Source: Ianthella basta (lineage: Eukaryota > Porifera > Demospongiae > Verongiida > Ianthellidae). Taken from it: a DNA stretch of 64,000 bases. The DNA lies in the NCBI GenBank assembly GCA_964019415.1, contig OZ025871.1, positions 9,723,713-9,787,712 of the forward strand, read 5' to 3'. Shown piece by piece: positions 1 to 12,600 of the stretch (the first letter of the stretch is position 1; the number at the start of each line of letters is the position of its first letter). Made by a program: the position numbers and the translations under genes. The notes under the pieces are model-generated. The model worked only from the letters and a program-made list of their open reading frames with translations. It was not told where the DNA came from and made no database searches.

Positions 1-240
1 TGCCAAAGAACAGTTGGATGAGGTGGGGGACACACCATTGTGCACGTGTCCTGTGCATGGGAGGGTGAAATGAACGGGACAGAATAGAGAGAGGTATTTG
101 AATGCATGAGAGGGGATAGGGAAGACAGCACATAAAGTACTTGGCATTACTTTTAAGCTTACATTATGGAAGTGATGGATGATTAACTATACTGGAATCT
201 GTGCTATATTCAATCACAAGCAGCATGTAGGCATGCACAC

Positions 241-296
241 TCTCTCACACACACACACACACTCTCTCTCTCTCACACACACACACACATTCATGC
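241..296. repeat. CA/CT microsatellite
   Basis: Alternating runs of CA and CT dinucleotides, seen directly. It lies just downstream of the visible Ig exon of gene Z on the minus strand, so probably in an intron. Confidence 0.9.
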
Positions 297-362
297 ACTT
301 CACATAGGCATGCACCAGTAATATGTCATGCTAAAACCCATGAATATCACCAACATGCTCAC

Positions 363-1793
363 TAAATATTCGGAGTGGTGCACTGGAGTAGGCGATAGTT
401 CCTTCACAATCAGTGCAATTGTACTGACCTTCTGAATCTTGAGTAGCTATGGCTGTGTAGCTCGTGCCCAACTCTCCAAGTGAGACACCATTCAGCTGCC
501 AATATCCAATATGGCCACCACAGTAAAAGGTGACTGTCTCACCTACAGACACATCTGGTAAAGTGTATTTGAGTATAAAGAGTGCAAGAGTGGTACATAT
601 ATATTATAAGGATTGGGGATATGTGGGATCAGAAGTGCTTTGACTTCAGAGATGACAAAATGGCCGAGTTATGCATGGTGTACCATATATTCCACCAACC
701 CAGCCCTGCTTAATCATGCTAGTGGCCAGGATTGCTGTAGCATGAAACAGAGATTGAAGTGATTTGTTTCTCTGTGTGAGTGGTGCTGTTGTTAGTGCTT
801 GATTAATTATGATTTTACACTGTTGATGCTCAACAGGTCTGGCCAGCATATTGCAAACGATTTGTGCCTGCACTAAAAGGTACAAGGTATAATTTGAGTA
901 TAGCAGCCTTGAAGTACATTCAAGTTGAGCAGACTGTTCTGGTACCCATCACCTACTGTATTTTGGCATCAATACAATGAGTTGCATACATTTATGTGAT
1001 TTTTTCCCATGTGATAATTAACATAGTTGGAAGAACCATACTGATAAGAATCAAGAATGGAAGGACAGCTGTCTCCAGAGAGGCAACACTAACAACCAAT
1101 AAGAAGGCAGAGCGAACAATTATCTCCTCCATCCATGCACCATTTAGTGCACCAGGCAGCTATAGTAGAATAATCAGAAGACAACCGATGAATCTTCAAA
1201 TAGCCAGATTGTTATCTTCCTCAAAGTGGGCTATATAGTCCAACTTCTTTCAACTTATCATCAATCAGCCATGTTGCTTTTCTACAACTGGAAAAGGGCA
1301 AAATAGTCGTGTGTTTCTCTTTTTTGTTAGAACAAATAAGGATATGAACACTGGTTACCAATTATATGGAAAGGTGAGGTCACCACTTTCTTCTTTAACA
1401 TTGTTTTCCATAATTATATCAGGCCCTGTATATATGGCATATAACATGACCTAAAATAATTATTGAACAATGAATAACATTGTATATATTTATCCTCATG
1501 CCTATGAAATGATGCTATAATCAAATTTCTTTCATAATTACTGACATAATGCTTAAATGTAAGCAAAATTACTTAAATAAAATTTACAAATTTGTATGGA
1601 CAGATAGTGTTGCGGTTAGGTATAATTATGCATAAGAACCAGATAATGTGTGCAATTCCTTTTAGGCCCGGAAATGTCAGTTCTATACCCATCAAGCAAG
1701 ATGTAGCTATAGCTTACCATTTCCACTTGCTCCAGACAGAGTGAACAGTAGCAGCAAAGTAACAAGAAGGTAGTTTACTGAAAATGGAGACAT
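363..1793 (-). CDS. Gene Z: 5' end of a secreted or membrane Ig-domain protein (partial)
   Basis: Two exons are visible. Exon 1 (1718-1793) starts at ATG and encodes a signal peptide (start MSPFSVNYLLVTLLLLFTLS), ending one base into a codon before a GTAAGC donor. Exon 2 (363-554) follows an AG acceptor; the split codon reads Asp, and the 192-nt phase-1 exon encodes one Ig domain with the paired cysteines VTFYC and EGQYNC. Its left end has a GTGAGC donor, so the gene continues past the left edge. A signal peptide followed by Ig with phase-1 introns matches the 5' end of gene B, so a fourth RTK of the same cluster is likely but not shown, because no kinase exon is visible. Confidence 0.75.
555..1717 (-). 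other. First intron of gene Z
   Basis: Intron of about 1.16 kb between the signal-peptide and Ig exons. Around 650-716 it holds a piece resembling the ~128-bp repeat unit at 17.8-18.1 kb (shared words: caaaatggccgag and acccagccctgct). Nothing else recognised. Confidence 0.6.
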
Positions 1794-2460
1794 ACTAAAT
1801 CAGATGGAATGTTTGAACTATTAGCAGTGTTCATCTGCAAAGTTGTGCAGATAAGAGAGATTCATAAGAGAAAATTAACATTGTATATAATTATGGTCAT
1901 GATGCATGCATGATAGTATAAATTTAGCTATGGCCAGTGCATTATAATGAATAAGATATGACCAAACTATTGCATTTCGATCATATGGACTTCAGGTGAG
2001 TACAGAGAGTCATGCGATCGAGGCATAACATCCTGCATTCTGATTAACTGCATGGAGAGCACTGCTTCCAGCCTAAACCTGTCCAATCCACAGATTAATC
2101 AATCTAAGCAATCCTGTCAAAACAAGCTTTGGCCATCACCATCAAAGCCACCAGCTTGCCAAGAACAATTCTAAATCCAACATGACTAAAAGGATACAAG
2201 TGGTCTTTATTTATTCTGTTAATATACCTTGTTTGAATTCATACATAATGATAAGTTATTATAAGAACCCAATTTGCCAATATAATAACTTCAGAGGTTT
2301 ACAAATAAGGCATAAGATCATTGCACCAATTCTGCATTTAGTGCTCATGTATTTCCTATTTCAAGGGAACTCGGTTGCAATAGTATAATGCTATCGATTA
2401 TCAGTGTCTAGTTTGACGTAAACATACAGTGCATGTGAAACAGAGGAATTGACGGATAGT
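1794..2460. other. Upstream flank of gene Z, no gene seen
   Basis: AT-rich sequence between the gene Z start codon and the MITE. It must contain the gene Z promoter if the start is correct, but no core element stands out. The short ORF at 2182-2388 has no coding character. Confidence 0.5.
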
Positions 2461-3577
2461 TACACTGTTAAAAATAGGAAGTGACGGTTGCACCCAAAAT
2501 TGATGTGAATTGGTTGCCACAGTGAGCACACCCTTTTGCAGTGTGATGTTCACTTTAAACATGCAGTATACAACATACCATTATGGGAACAGTTGGTAAG
2601 AGAATAAGCACTTAACGGTACATTTCACTACAGATATGGTACACTACTTTAAGGATTCGAGTTTACATAATACACAGCATACCAACTGACTCGACAGTTT
2701 GTGGGTGATGGCATCCAGACCCCTTGCGAAAATGGGGCATCTGGTGTCTCAGTGAATTTGACCAGGGAATACGGCATCCCCTGCATTCATTGGGATTCTG
2801 GTGCCCCAATGAATGCCACTGTGGAATATGGCATCCCCTGTAAACATTGGGCATCTGGTGCCCCAGTGAACTTCACCGGGGAATACGGCATTCCCTACAA
2901 ACATTGGGCATCTGGTGCCCCAGTTAACTTCACCGGGGAATATGGTATCGCCTACAAACATTGGTCATCTGGTGCCCAGTGAAATTCACAGGGGAATACG
3001 ACATTCCTTGCAAATTAAACATTGGGCATCTGATGCCCCAATGAACTTCATCGGGAATATCATTGCGACATCCCCTGCAAACATTGGCCATCTGGTGCCC
3101 CACTAAACTTCACCAAGGAATACAGCATCTCCTGCGAACGTTAGCATTGGGCATCTGGTACCCCAGTGAACTTCACCGGGGAATATGGCATCCCCTGCAA
3201 ACATTGTTCATCTGTGCCCAGTGAAATTCGCCGGAGAATATGGCATCTACTGCAAATATTGGGCATCTGGTGCCGCAATGAACTCACCAGGGAATACAGC
3301 ATCCCCTGCCAACATTGGGCATTTGTCTGTACCCCCAGTGAACTTCGCTGGTGAATGTATTAGATAGCTTGTATAGAATTCCAAATGAACTCTTGTCATC
3401 GTTAATTTTGGTTATGAATTACTTCAATGTCTCTTAAAATTAATTAAACTATCAGAAATGACATGACAGTGTGGATACTGGTGTTAGTGTGAACATCACA
3501 TAAATGTAATGGTGTGACTGATCACACCCTTGGTGTGAGCATTGACTGGTGTGATGGTCACACCATATTACAGTGTA
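2461..3577. mobile_element. MITE with CACTGTWA ends carrying a minisatellite (copy 1)
   Basis: Starts TACACTGTTAAAAATAG and ends ATATTACAGTGTA, giving short terminal inverted repeats CACTGTTA/CACTGTAA inside a TA on each side, as expected for a Tc1/mariner-type target. Subterminal blocks (CCACAGTGAGCACACCC on the left, GGTGTGATGGTCACACC on the right) are shared with the copy at 50534-51354, which confirms a repeated unit. It is non-autonomous: no transposase reading frame. It lies between genes Z and A. Confidence 0.75.
2731..3355. repeat. 57-bp minisatellite, about 10.5 units
   Basis: Tandem units each containing a version of gggcatctggtgccccagtg, about 57 bp long, with some units of 55-63 bp. 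Because 57 is a multiple of three, several frames stay open on both strands and encode a 19-residue repeat (for example KHWASGAPVNFTGEYGIPY). It is internal to the MITE; the sister MITE has only about four units. I regard it as non-coding. Confidence 0.85.
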
Positions 3578-4866
3578 GCCAGCAATTAATATGGTGGAGT
3601 GTGGTGCAAAACTGTATTCGACTATAGAGAAGGAGTGATGATGGTGTCATTTCCACACAATAATTGCTTCAAGAAATCTAAAATTCAATCCTCTATAAAT
3701 TATGCATTGCTAGCAACAGTTTCATTCTAAAGTGCTGTATACTTTCCAGCACTAATAACTCACCTCAGCACATGACCAGTACTCAGTCTAATCGATCTAG
3801 AGCAATGTACATCTTCTTTTTATAGACAAGGACACACTCAATCTGCCACAGAAGATTCTATGGCATCTTGACAACATGACCTACACACGATGTCATGCCT
3901 ATATTCCCACTTGGGACCCCACACTGACACACACTTCCCTGGCTATCTATACACAGCTCCAGTGATCAATCGCAGAATGAAATCAAGAGAAACAATATAT
4001 TGGCATACCTTACTGATTCAGTTAACATAACAGTTGCAGGAGAAGCAAACCATACCCAAAGACTCTTTATGTACGAGAGGTCAGTTCATTGCAGTAAGCC
4101 AGGTGCACTGCAACGGCCAGGCCGGGCTAGGTTGAACAAAGGCTAATCACTGGATATTATGCCTACCAGCCTTCTACACTGAAGTGTTTCACTGTTCATG
4201 TACATGTCCATCTAAATCTGTGGCCTTGCTGTGTTATCAATCTTAATTCTATAGTCTTTGAATTCATGATATGTAAAATAGGCCACCATCGCCATGCAGG
4301 TACTACATACATGGTGAACCATGCAGTATGTGGCTAGTTTGGCTAGCATGCAGTGTATAGAATGCATACTGGTAGCACTAGCAGGCGCCAGCATTGACTA
4401 CTAGCAACTAGCAACATAATACTATACATCCTCTGTAATTGATCAATAGTGTGGCTTCACTGTCTGAGGTCAACACCTATGGCATCATCATTATGACCCC
4501 AGATAGGCTGTCAGCCCTTACTTCCATTTGCAACGCTTCATTTACTTATTCCCCCATTGATTCAGAGATTCTCTTGGCTAGGTACTCAAGTAAAACCATG
4601 CAGGCAGTGCTGTTCTGATGGAATACATGCAACTTGACCTCATAATTCTGTAAACTTGCATTTCATGATTCCTTCACTATATGTTATACACATATATAAT
4701 TCACTAGCCATTCATCATATACAATATTATCCATTTCCAGTGTTAAAGTGGTAATGATTATTGAGTGTATAGTATACATATAATGGTACAGGTCTATATA
4801 CACTAGCAAAATATAATTATGACGTAATTAATGTTTACAGGCTATTACTGTACAGAGTTGCAATCA
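3578..4866. other. Intergenic region between the MITE and the 3' end of gene A
   Basis: About 1.3 kb with no ORF of coding character. It should contain the 3' UTR and polyadenylation site of gene A on the minus strand; I could not place them. Confidence 0.5.
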
Positions 4867-6695
4867 CTATGAGTGGCTGTCTTCAGTGGCAGCTTCTAGA
4901 CTTGCTTGTTGCTCACAACCACTGTGTGCAATTGGTTGATTGTGAGCAGGTGCTTTCACCTTCTCTTCAGCTTCAGGAGGTGCCTTCACAATCTCCAGCT
5001 CTTCAGCTGGATCAAGGCATGCTTCAGCTTCCAAACTGCTCAAAGGCATATACTTGTACCCCTTTGCATGTGATATGAGACCATCAAACACTTTTTTCAA
5101 CTCCTGGAAGGAGGGCCTTGACTCTTTGTCATCACTCCAGCACTCTCTCATTATGGAATAGCTAAAGTAAAATATAGAACACTGGCAAAAATATAATTCT
5201 CCTAAAACATTAAAGTGGGCAGAGTAGCACTGCATGGTCTACCAAAGTATGCACTATTTTACTATAATATTCAAGGTGCAGAGCACAAAACCACAGTGGG
5301 TGCAGGCTGTATATATCCATTACAATTGCTTACACTCGTTCTGGGCACCCTTTAGGAGACTCCAGCCTGTAGCCTGCCATCACCCTGGAGAGGATAACTG
5401 TGTTGCCAAATTCCTTGTATGGCACATCACCTGTTAAAATATATACAATTGGAAAGTACATGACATGGTATTAATAATTATAGTGGTATATAAGTCCACA
5501 AGTTAAATCCTGCATGCCTGTCACTCTCCGGTTTTATGGAACACAAATGTGTCTTCTTGAATAACAACACTGGTGATTATATATAAAGACTTACCAATAC
5601 TGAAGATCTCCCACAAGCAGACACCATAGGCCCACCTATATGCACAGCCAGAAGGAAACTATGAAGTATGCAATACCTAGTGTGAAAATGTTTGCGGAGA
5701 CAGCGCATTGGATAATTATGTTTTTATGCTGGTATCCATTTTATTGCTCTTGACTCACACATCTGACTTCTCGCTAAAAACTCCACTGAGGAGTGTTTCA
5801 GGTGGCATCCAGCGAATTGGAAGTCTAGTCTTTCCAGTTGAAGTGTATTCCAATGTCTCCTTTGCCAGTCCAAAATCACTTATCTTCAGTAGCTCATTGT
5901 CCCCTACTAAGATGTTGCGGCAGGCAAGGTCACGATGGATGACTCCTTTTGATTGCAGATACTCCTATACACGTTATACACAATGTTCCATTTATACACA
6001 GTGTGCACAGTACATAGCAGTGCATGTATGCAGTATAACTTATCTAGTATATCACTCTCACCATTCCACTAGCAATCTGCCATCCAAAGCAAGTGAAGCT
6101 CTTGAGATGTTGATCAACGTCTGGAGCATGTGTCTAATGGGTGGTAGGACGTACATTCAGATCAGTTACTTTATATGTACCTAAAATACTACCTATACCT
6201 TCGTTGCTCTGAGGTAGTCCTTTAGGCTCCCATTGGGAACATACTGCATAACTAGCATCACTGGGAGGGTGGTGGTGACACAGCCAATCATCTTCAAGAC
6301 ATGAGGGTTGTTGCCAACAGAAACTCTCTTCATCACATTAATCTCTTCCGTAAACAGTTTTCTCTCATTCTCACCACTGCTGAAACCTGTGTATGACAGT
6401 AAGATTGGCACAACACACCCAGTATGTGTATACTTCCTGTGTAGTTTTGCATGTGTTCCTACATACACTGGCATATTCAATCTCACTAACGTCGAAGCAT
6501 TTTCACTGCAACGGTCAGGTGTGACTTCCCCTCAAACTCCATTTCTTGCTTGTGTGCATAGATCCTGGGTGACATGGCTGTCAGTGCTAACTGTCCTTTG
6601 AACATATCACCATATTTCCCCTGACCCAATTGATCTCCAATTTCAATCTCACTTCTGGAGAGCTCCCAAGCATCTCCATGTGCTTCAGGGACTAA
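4867..6695 (-). CDS. Gene A kinase domain and C-tail exons
   Basis: Seven exons encode a complete tyrosine-kinase fold: glycine loop [16 protein letters not shown] lysine, alpha-C glutamate in the [11 protein letters not shown] segment, hinge [10 protein letters not shown], catalytic loop [24 protein letters not shown], the WAYGVCLWE helix, and CW followed by RPSF. The activation segment has one tyrosine (LEYTSTGKT) rather than the YxxxYY seen in many RTKs. A short tail of about 60 residues carries YKYMPL, a YxxM motif of the type that binds PI3-kinase p85 SH2 domains once phosphorylated (family knowledge). Catalytic residues are all present, so an active enzyme is expected. Confidence 0.92.
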
Positions 6696-9600
6696 CTGTG
6701 TTCAGGCATATGAACAAACACATGCAGTGCACTCATGTGCATGCTTATACAATTATAACATCGATTATCAACAAAATTGGCTGTATATAAGGTTCAAAAC
6801 TGAAAGCACATGTTCATTTGATGTTGAGAACATTGTTTATGCTATGCATGACTTGTGAATTGTATAACACTATACCTCATCATATTTCTGTACATGTACA
6901 CCCATAGGGTACTGTGCTAATGGAATCATCCTGCATTAGAAAGCATAAACGACTTTTGCTAAGCAAAGTGCATTGCACATCAAATGGCAGATAAAAAATG
7001 TTAGCAGACTGAAAGTATGGCATTATTATTGCCTTTAATCTGTATCAGTCAATATTCTTTTATGAATATTGCTACTATAATACCAAGGGTACATTTCTAC
7101 AATGTTGTTACCTCTCTGTCTTCTTCATTCGAGCTCTTCTGGATCTGAACCAGATGCAAGCTGTGATAGGCACACAAGCTCCACCAGCAAACAGCAGTAG
7201 AATAGCCAGAACCAAAATGATGGTACCGGTAATGGTACTAATGTCATTTGGTGTTTCCACTGTACTTGGCGGGAGTCTCACTGCACATGCATGGGATTCG
7301 GAGTACAGTACTTACAAGCCACATTTAAACAAAGTAATATATAATATATGATTGTGCAAACTGATGAGACACCAACATATACTAGTGTAGTTGGTAGGTT
7401 AGCATTATATCCAGTGCTTTTACCACTTGATGTAGCATAATTAATACTTCGCACATACAATCATAACTATTGTTAATATCAGACTATGCAAGCAACTTGC
7501 ATACTTACCTGCCCCAATGCGTTCTACAAACACCAATAGCTGACTCCAGTTGGATACAAAGTTGTAATCTGTTGGAACCAACTCCAGTCCTAGTAAGCTC
7601 TTTTCGCCCACAATGGGAGGTGGCAGATCAGTGACATTCACTGTACACCAGATTTCAGTATGATTCATCTCAAAGAAGCAACAAGGGTTTTCTGTTAATT
7701 CAAACCTATAATAGCATTTTGTTGCAAAGAGTAGTTTAATGAGAATCACCAATAATTATTCATTCAATACAAGTCTAAAGTACAAACTGAAAATCACCAT
7801 GGTGCTGTAGAAATGAGGATGAAGAAATTGATGGAAAATTTGTTGTGCAAGTAAAATTAAACTTGCAAACCACTAGCTAAAACTTCTTTACAATTTCATA
7901 ACCAGTTTGAGTAAGTTGTTGCCATTTGTGCTGAGTTTGTGCCATTTTCTGACAACTGTGAGCAGTGGCTATTGCAAATGAATCAAATTATGTATGCTTA
8001 TAAACACTATAGCAAGTATTTTAAGGACCGCACAATGCAGCAGTCCAACATTTTTTATTAACAATATAAATTTTGTAACATCAAAGTATCTGAGTTCAGA
8101 ATAGCTGCCTCAGTGATTTTGCAGGTAACACCATATAGTGCACGTGCAGACTCATCTCTACTTACGGCCAATGCTCTCATTGATAAGTTTAAATTTCACA
8201 CAAGGGCAAATCCCATTGCAGAATTTAGGGTCTGTGAGACTACTTTGAATGATGGGAATTTCCAATTGCATCAATGTGTCCTCCTCACTGACATTAACTG
8301 AAGTGTCTGCTGTCTTCCAGGAATATTCAGGAACTGCATTGATGATTGAAGTGGGGAAAGCGTCAATTGGTTCAAAAATTATACAGTTGTAGTGAGAAAT
8401 ATGAAGCATAAATAATTAATAGTTCTGCCGCAACATAATTGAAATTATTGTACAACCAACCAACGTATCAATGTTATAGAAGACATGGTAGTAATGTTGC
8501 AAACATTTCAAGGCAAGCCCTCACCATTGAATATGATGAACTCCTTTGTCTGGTAGCAAGAGGTATTGCTCAGCAGTTCCTGGTTGATTGTTACCAAACC
8601 AGGAGCTGTACTGTTTGGCATGTCCATATTTTCACCTTCAATGTCAATGACACATCTTGTGAATAACTGCCGTGGATGAAATTGGCAGGTTGTGTTTAAG
8701 TCTGTAGATAAAGATCAAACATCATTTGAAATCTCTGAAATGATAAATCTGATGAATGAACTTACACACAGCTATTCCATTGTTATTGAATGACAGACTG
8801 AGAGAAACAGATGTTACATCACAGGCCGGACTGTTCCGAATAACATACACAAACAGAGCTTTAAAGCTTGCAATGTGCACTTTAGTCCTGTCTTCATCAA
8901 AGCAGAACTCTTCGTGTACATCTGTTATAATAATTAAAATATAATTATTCATACAAACGATCTCATCAGGCTATACTGATGATTGTATGTATTACATCTG
9001 TACGTTGCGCAAGGCAATTATAGCATGTATTGCTAATGATCTTCATTCTCTCATGCAATATACATAGAGAGATACGTACTCGATGACAGTCTTCGATGTG
9101 TACAGTACACATTCAGTGCACAACATACATTTACAATTGTGCCAATGTAGGAATGTGTGTACAATATACATTTAGCATCACGCCCACACATGTGAATATG
9201 ATAGCAAGACTATGCAGCTCCAAAATTTGATCATCATACCTTCATCGATAATTGTAATGGAAGTCGAAGGATGCAAGCCTAGCAGAAACCCTTCTTCAAG
9301 AATTATATCCGCTGTGAATGTCTCATCACACTCTGGCACATCATCATTCACCATAATTGGAATGTTCACACTTGCAGTGATGGATCCACTTTCAAACATC
9401 AGCAAATACAGGCCACAATGTACATCATCCACACCTACAGGGATATGTGCAGTATGTGTAAGAACATCATCATAAATTTAAAAGCATGTTTCTTGGGCCT
9501 TGATCAGTTTGTAGCTCAAAATTAACTTACAATGAGCAGTGTTGCTAGTGATGTTTACAGTAATGTTGAAATTCTGATGACTGGCTGTGTTCGCAGTGAC

Positions 9601-12600
9601 AGACAAAGTGAGATTTCTACCTTCCTCAATTTCAATGTACTCTTCTAGAAAAGATATTACAATCACATCTTGAATGTTAACTGTCGCCTCCCGAATTTTT
9701 CCCAAACTAATCTCCAAATCATCAGAAATGACGGAATGGGCTGACAGATGGAGAACAAAATACTCTGTGCCTTCATTTGTATCCAGGTCTTCAACAATGG
9801 GTATGTTAATCGTGGTAGAGGTCTCATTTGCGGCAAAGAAACCAGAATATGACCCACCTCTGAAGTCAAAGCCAGCTGCAATAGAATGGCATATGCAGCA
9901 GTAGCAATATCACACACTGTTACTACACAAAATTAATGCAGCAGCTATATAGCTATTCTGGAAGCATTATTACATACATCCAATAGGGCTATAATTATAA
10001 GGAACTATTGTAGCACTCACCTGATGCACTTCCAATGCCATTTACAGTATCCACTTGTACTGTATAGTTTAAATGTGGAATGGCCCTACTGGAGTTGAGA
10101 GCCACACTGACACTGCCAACTGACTCGTAGACATGATATACTGATTTACTGAAAGTGCACAGTACTATTGCAGTGTCCAGAATAATGACGGTAGTGGATG
10201 CAAATGTATAATTGGACTCTGATTGTAACTCTGCAGTAAAGTACTCTTCGCCCTCATCCAACAGGTCACGGTGAATTAGAATCTCCATAAGTGCAGTACT
10301 CGATCCTTCGTGAAACACTGCTGCGATGTTTTCCTTTCCAGAATGTGTGGTATAGTCACTTCCAACTATTACAGAGGACAGACATATGCAGATCTTCAAA
10401 ATTCAGCACATGAGCAAAAAATAATGTGATGATAATAAAACAAGCATTGCATGATATGAATAATATAGAGTAGGAAGGATGCCCTGGCATAACCTGTTCA
10501 TATATGCACATGCAAACCTTCCATCAAAGGTAGGGGAGAACACATGGTGGCAAATGTGTATATCGATGTGTCCCAAGCAAGTTGACAGTGATGCTTGTGT
10601 ATACATGGGCAGCACAGAGTGCATACAATTGCAAAGAGACAGCACGTCATGATGATTTCCCACGCAGCACTTGCAACAGCTTGTCCACCCCTACATATAT
10701 TGTCACATGCTTGCATGTATGCACAATAATGTAATAGCTACTCACACTTAGCAGATCCATTCTTCAATTGCACCAGGAGAGTATATTCTGCAATAGCTGT
10801 TACGTTTGAAACCAACTCAAGTGTAACTGATTGCTCTACCTCGTGCATCATGTACATGGCAGCAGAGAAGGAATAACTGCCTGCATTGACAGTATTGAAG
10901 AATTACATTAATTCAGTAATAGTGAAGGTTACTTCTACTTCAACCCCAAATAACAATGTTGTCGCACTATCTGTTCACATACTTAACGTGTCATCAAAGG
11001 CAGAAAAGCGATAGATAAGTGAATGTTGAATAAGTGAATGCTTACATGTCTAACTGTTGCCAGTTAGACATGTAAGCATTGCATAATACTGCGTGCCTGT
11101 CCTTAATTCACCTGAGTATAATTATTATAAACACTTACTGACATGCGTATGCCTGGAGTTAAATAACAACTCACTTTGATTACAGGTGGCCCCTGTCCAT
11201 CCTGGTTCACAGGAGCATGTGTTGGGGGACACACAAGTTCCTCCATTGGCACAAGATGCATTGCACACAGCTGAATTGAATGCAAGCAAACATTCCAAAT
11301 TGTAAACTACCATCTCATACAGGCTACTGAATATTCTAGAGCTATTTGATGCATGATTAATGCATATTGAATGAACACAATCACAATATTGGCCTCTTCC
11401 CATGCAGATTGTGTTGTCTCCACTGGTAAATGATGGTTGAGTTGTCAAATCTGAGTAGTTTGCATAGCATTCCTATCTGCTATGCAACAGAAGCATCTTC
11501 ACTGCCTGAATTAATGTTTATATCAAGCTAAGGATGAATGATTAGAACCAAGCATGTACTTACGTATGTATAGTCACTTGCCATCACAGCTGAGTAGCTA
11601 TAGGGCACGTATGCAGGCAATTATCAGTGGAAATCATTCTGTGTCATAGTTATATTGATTGGGAGGTGGTTTATATGCCATTATTACACTGAATTAGCAA
11701 CTGAGATATGTTGAAGATATAAACTCACGAACACACTCTTGCCCCAGTGTCTGGTATCCAGTGCAGCATGTTGTCCGATAGCTAGTGTAGAACTTGAAGG
11801 TTGATCTACTCCTAAGTAGAAAGATACCACAAACGCAATAGTATTATTACAAAAGAATGGACCTATTAATAATAGCAATGCAGCCTAAAGAACGTAACAC
11901 TGTCACATTTGTGTAGATAGCTTCATGGTTACCATGGTTACACAAACAAAAGACAACATTGGAAACTGTACATGGTAGGAGAAGGGGGGAATAGTATAGA
12001 TGTCATATTCATTTGCACCAACTATTAAACTTTGAATATCATACAATGAATTTAGCTTATGCACATGAACTATTTGCAATGTATACCTAGCTATTGCTAA
12101 CCTGTTCACCTCCAGCCAAAAAAGTGGTGAACAAGATATACAATTAATGAGCTGCTTAAGGGTTACACTCCCCTTTCAAACTTCCTTTTGACAAATTTCT
12201 AACTTGAGTAGTAGATTTAATGTTGTCTGAGACTCGTATAAATACATTTTTGTGAACATTTCTCATACATGCAGAAAATCACATACATTACCTTTGCCTT
12301 GACTGCCTGCATCTAGCCCATCCAAAAAGGCCACAGTTGGTATAGTAATATTCAGTATAGTATTGCTCAACACTGTAACTGGACTGATATGCCACAGTCA
12401 TTGATCCAGTTTCATTGCAAAAGCTACAAAAGAGGAAAGATCTGGTGAAACTACCAGATCATGAACATGATGATACAAATGGACAATTGGCACTCTTCCC
12501 ACTTCTTTATGTGAAATTATTCCCTGTGAATATCATTGATGTGTAACATGCAGGTGGCTGGTATTGTATTAGTAATAAACACTAGCTATACAAAACACTG

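Noticed and set aside
2701-2982. Repeat-protein-like frame with 19-residue units
   Set aside because: 57-bp minisatellite inside a MITE; frames open on both strands and units of other lengths break it.
2731-3355. CRISPR-like array
   Set aside because: Units are contiguous and degenerate with no spacers; eukaryotic context.
5708-6184. 158-codon plus-strand frame
   Set aside because: Antisense of the gene A catalytic exon, whose minus-strand frame has kinase motifs and splice sites.
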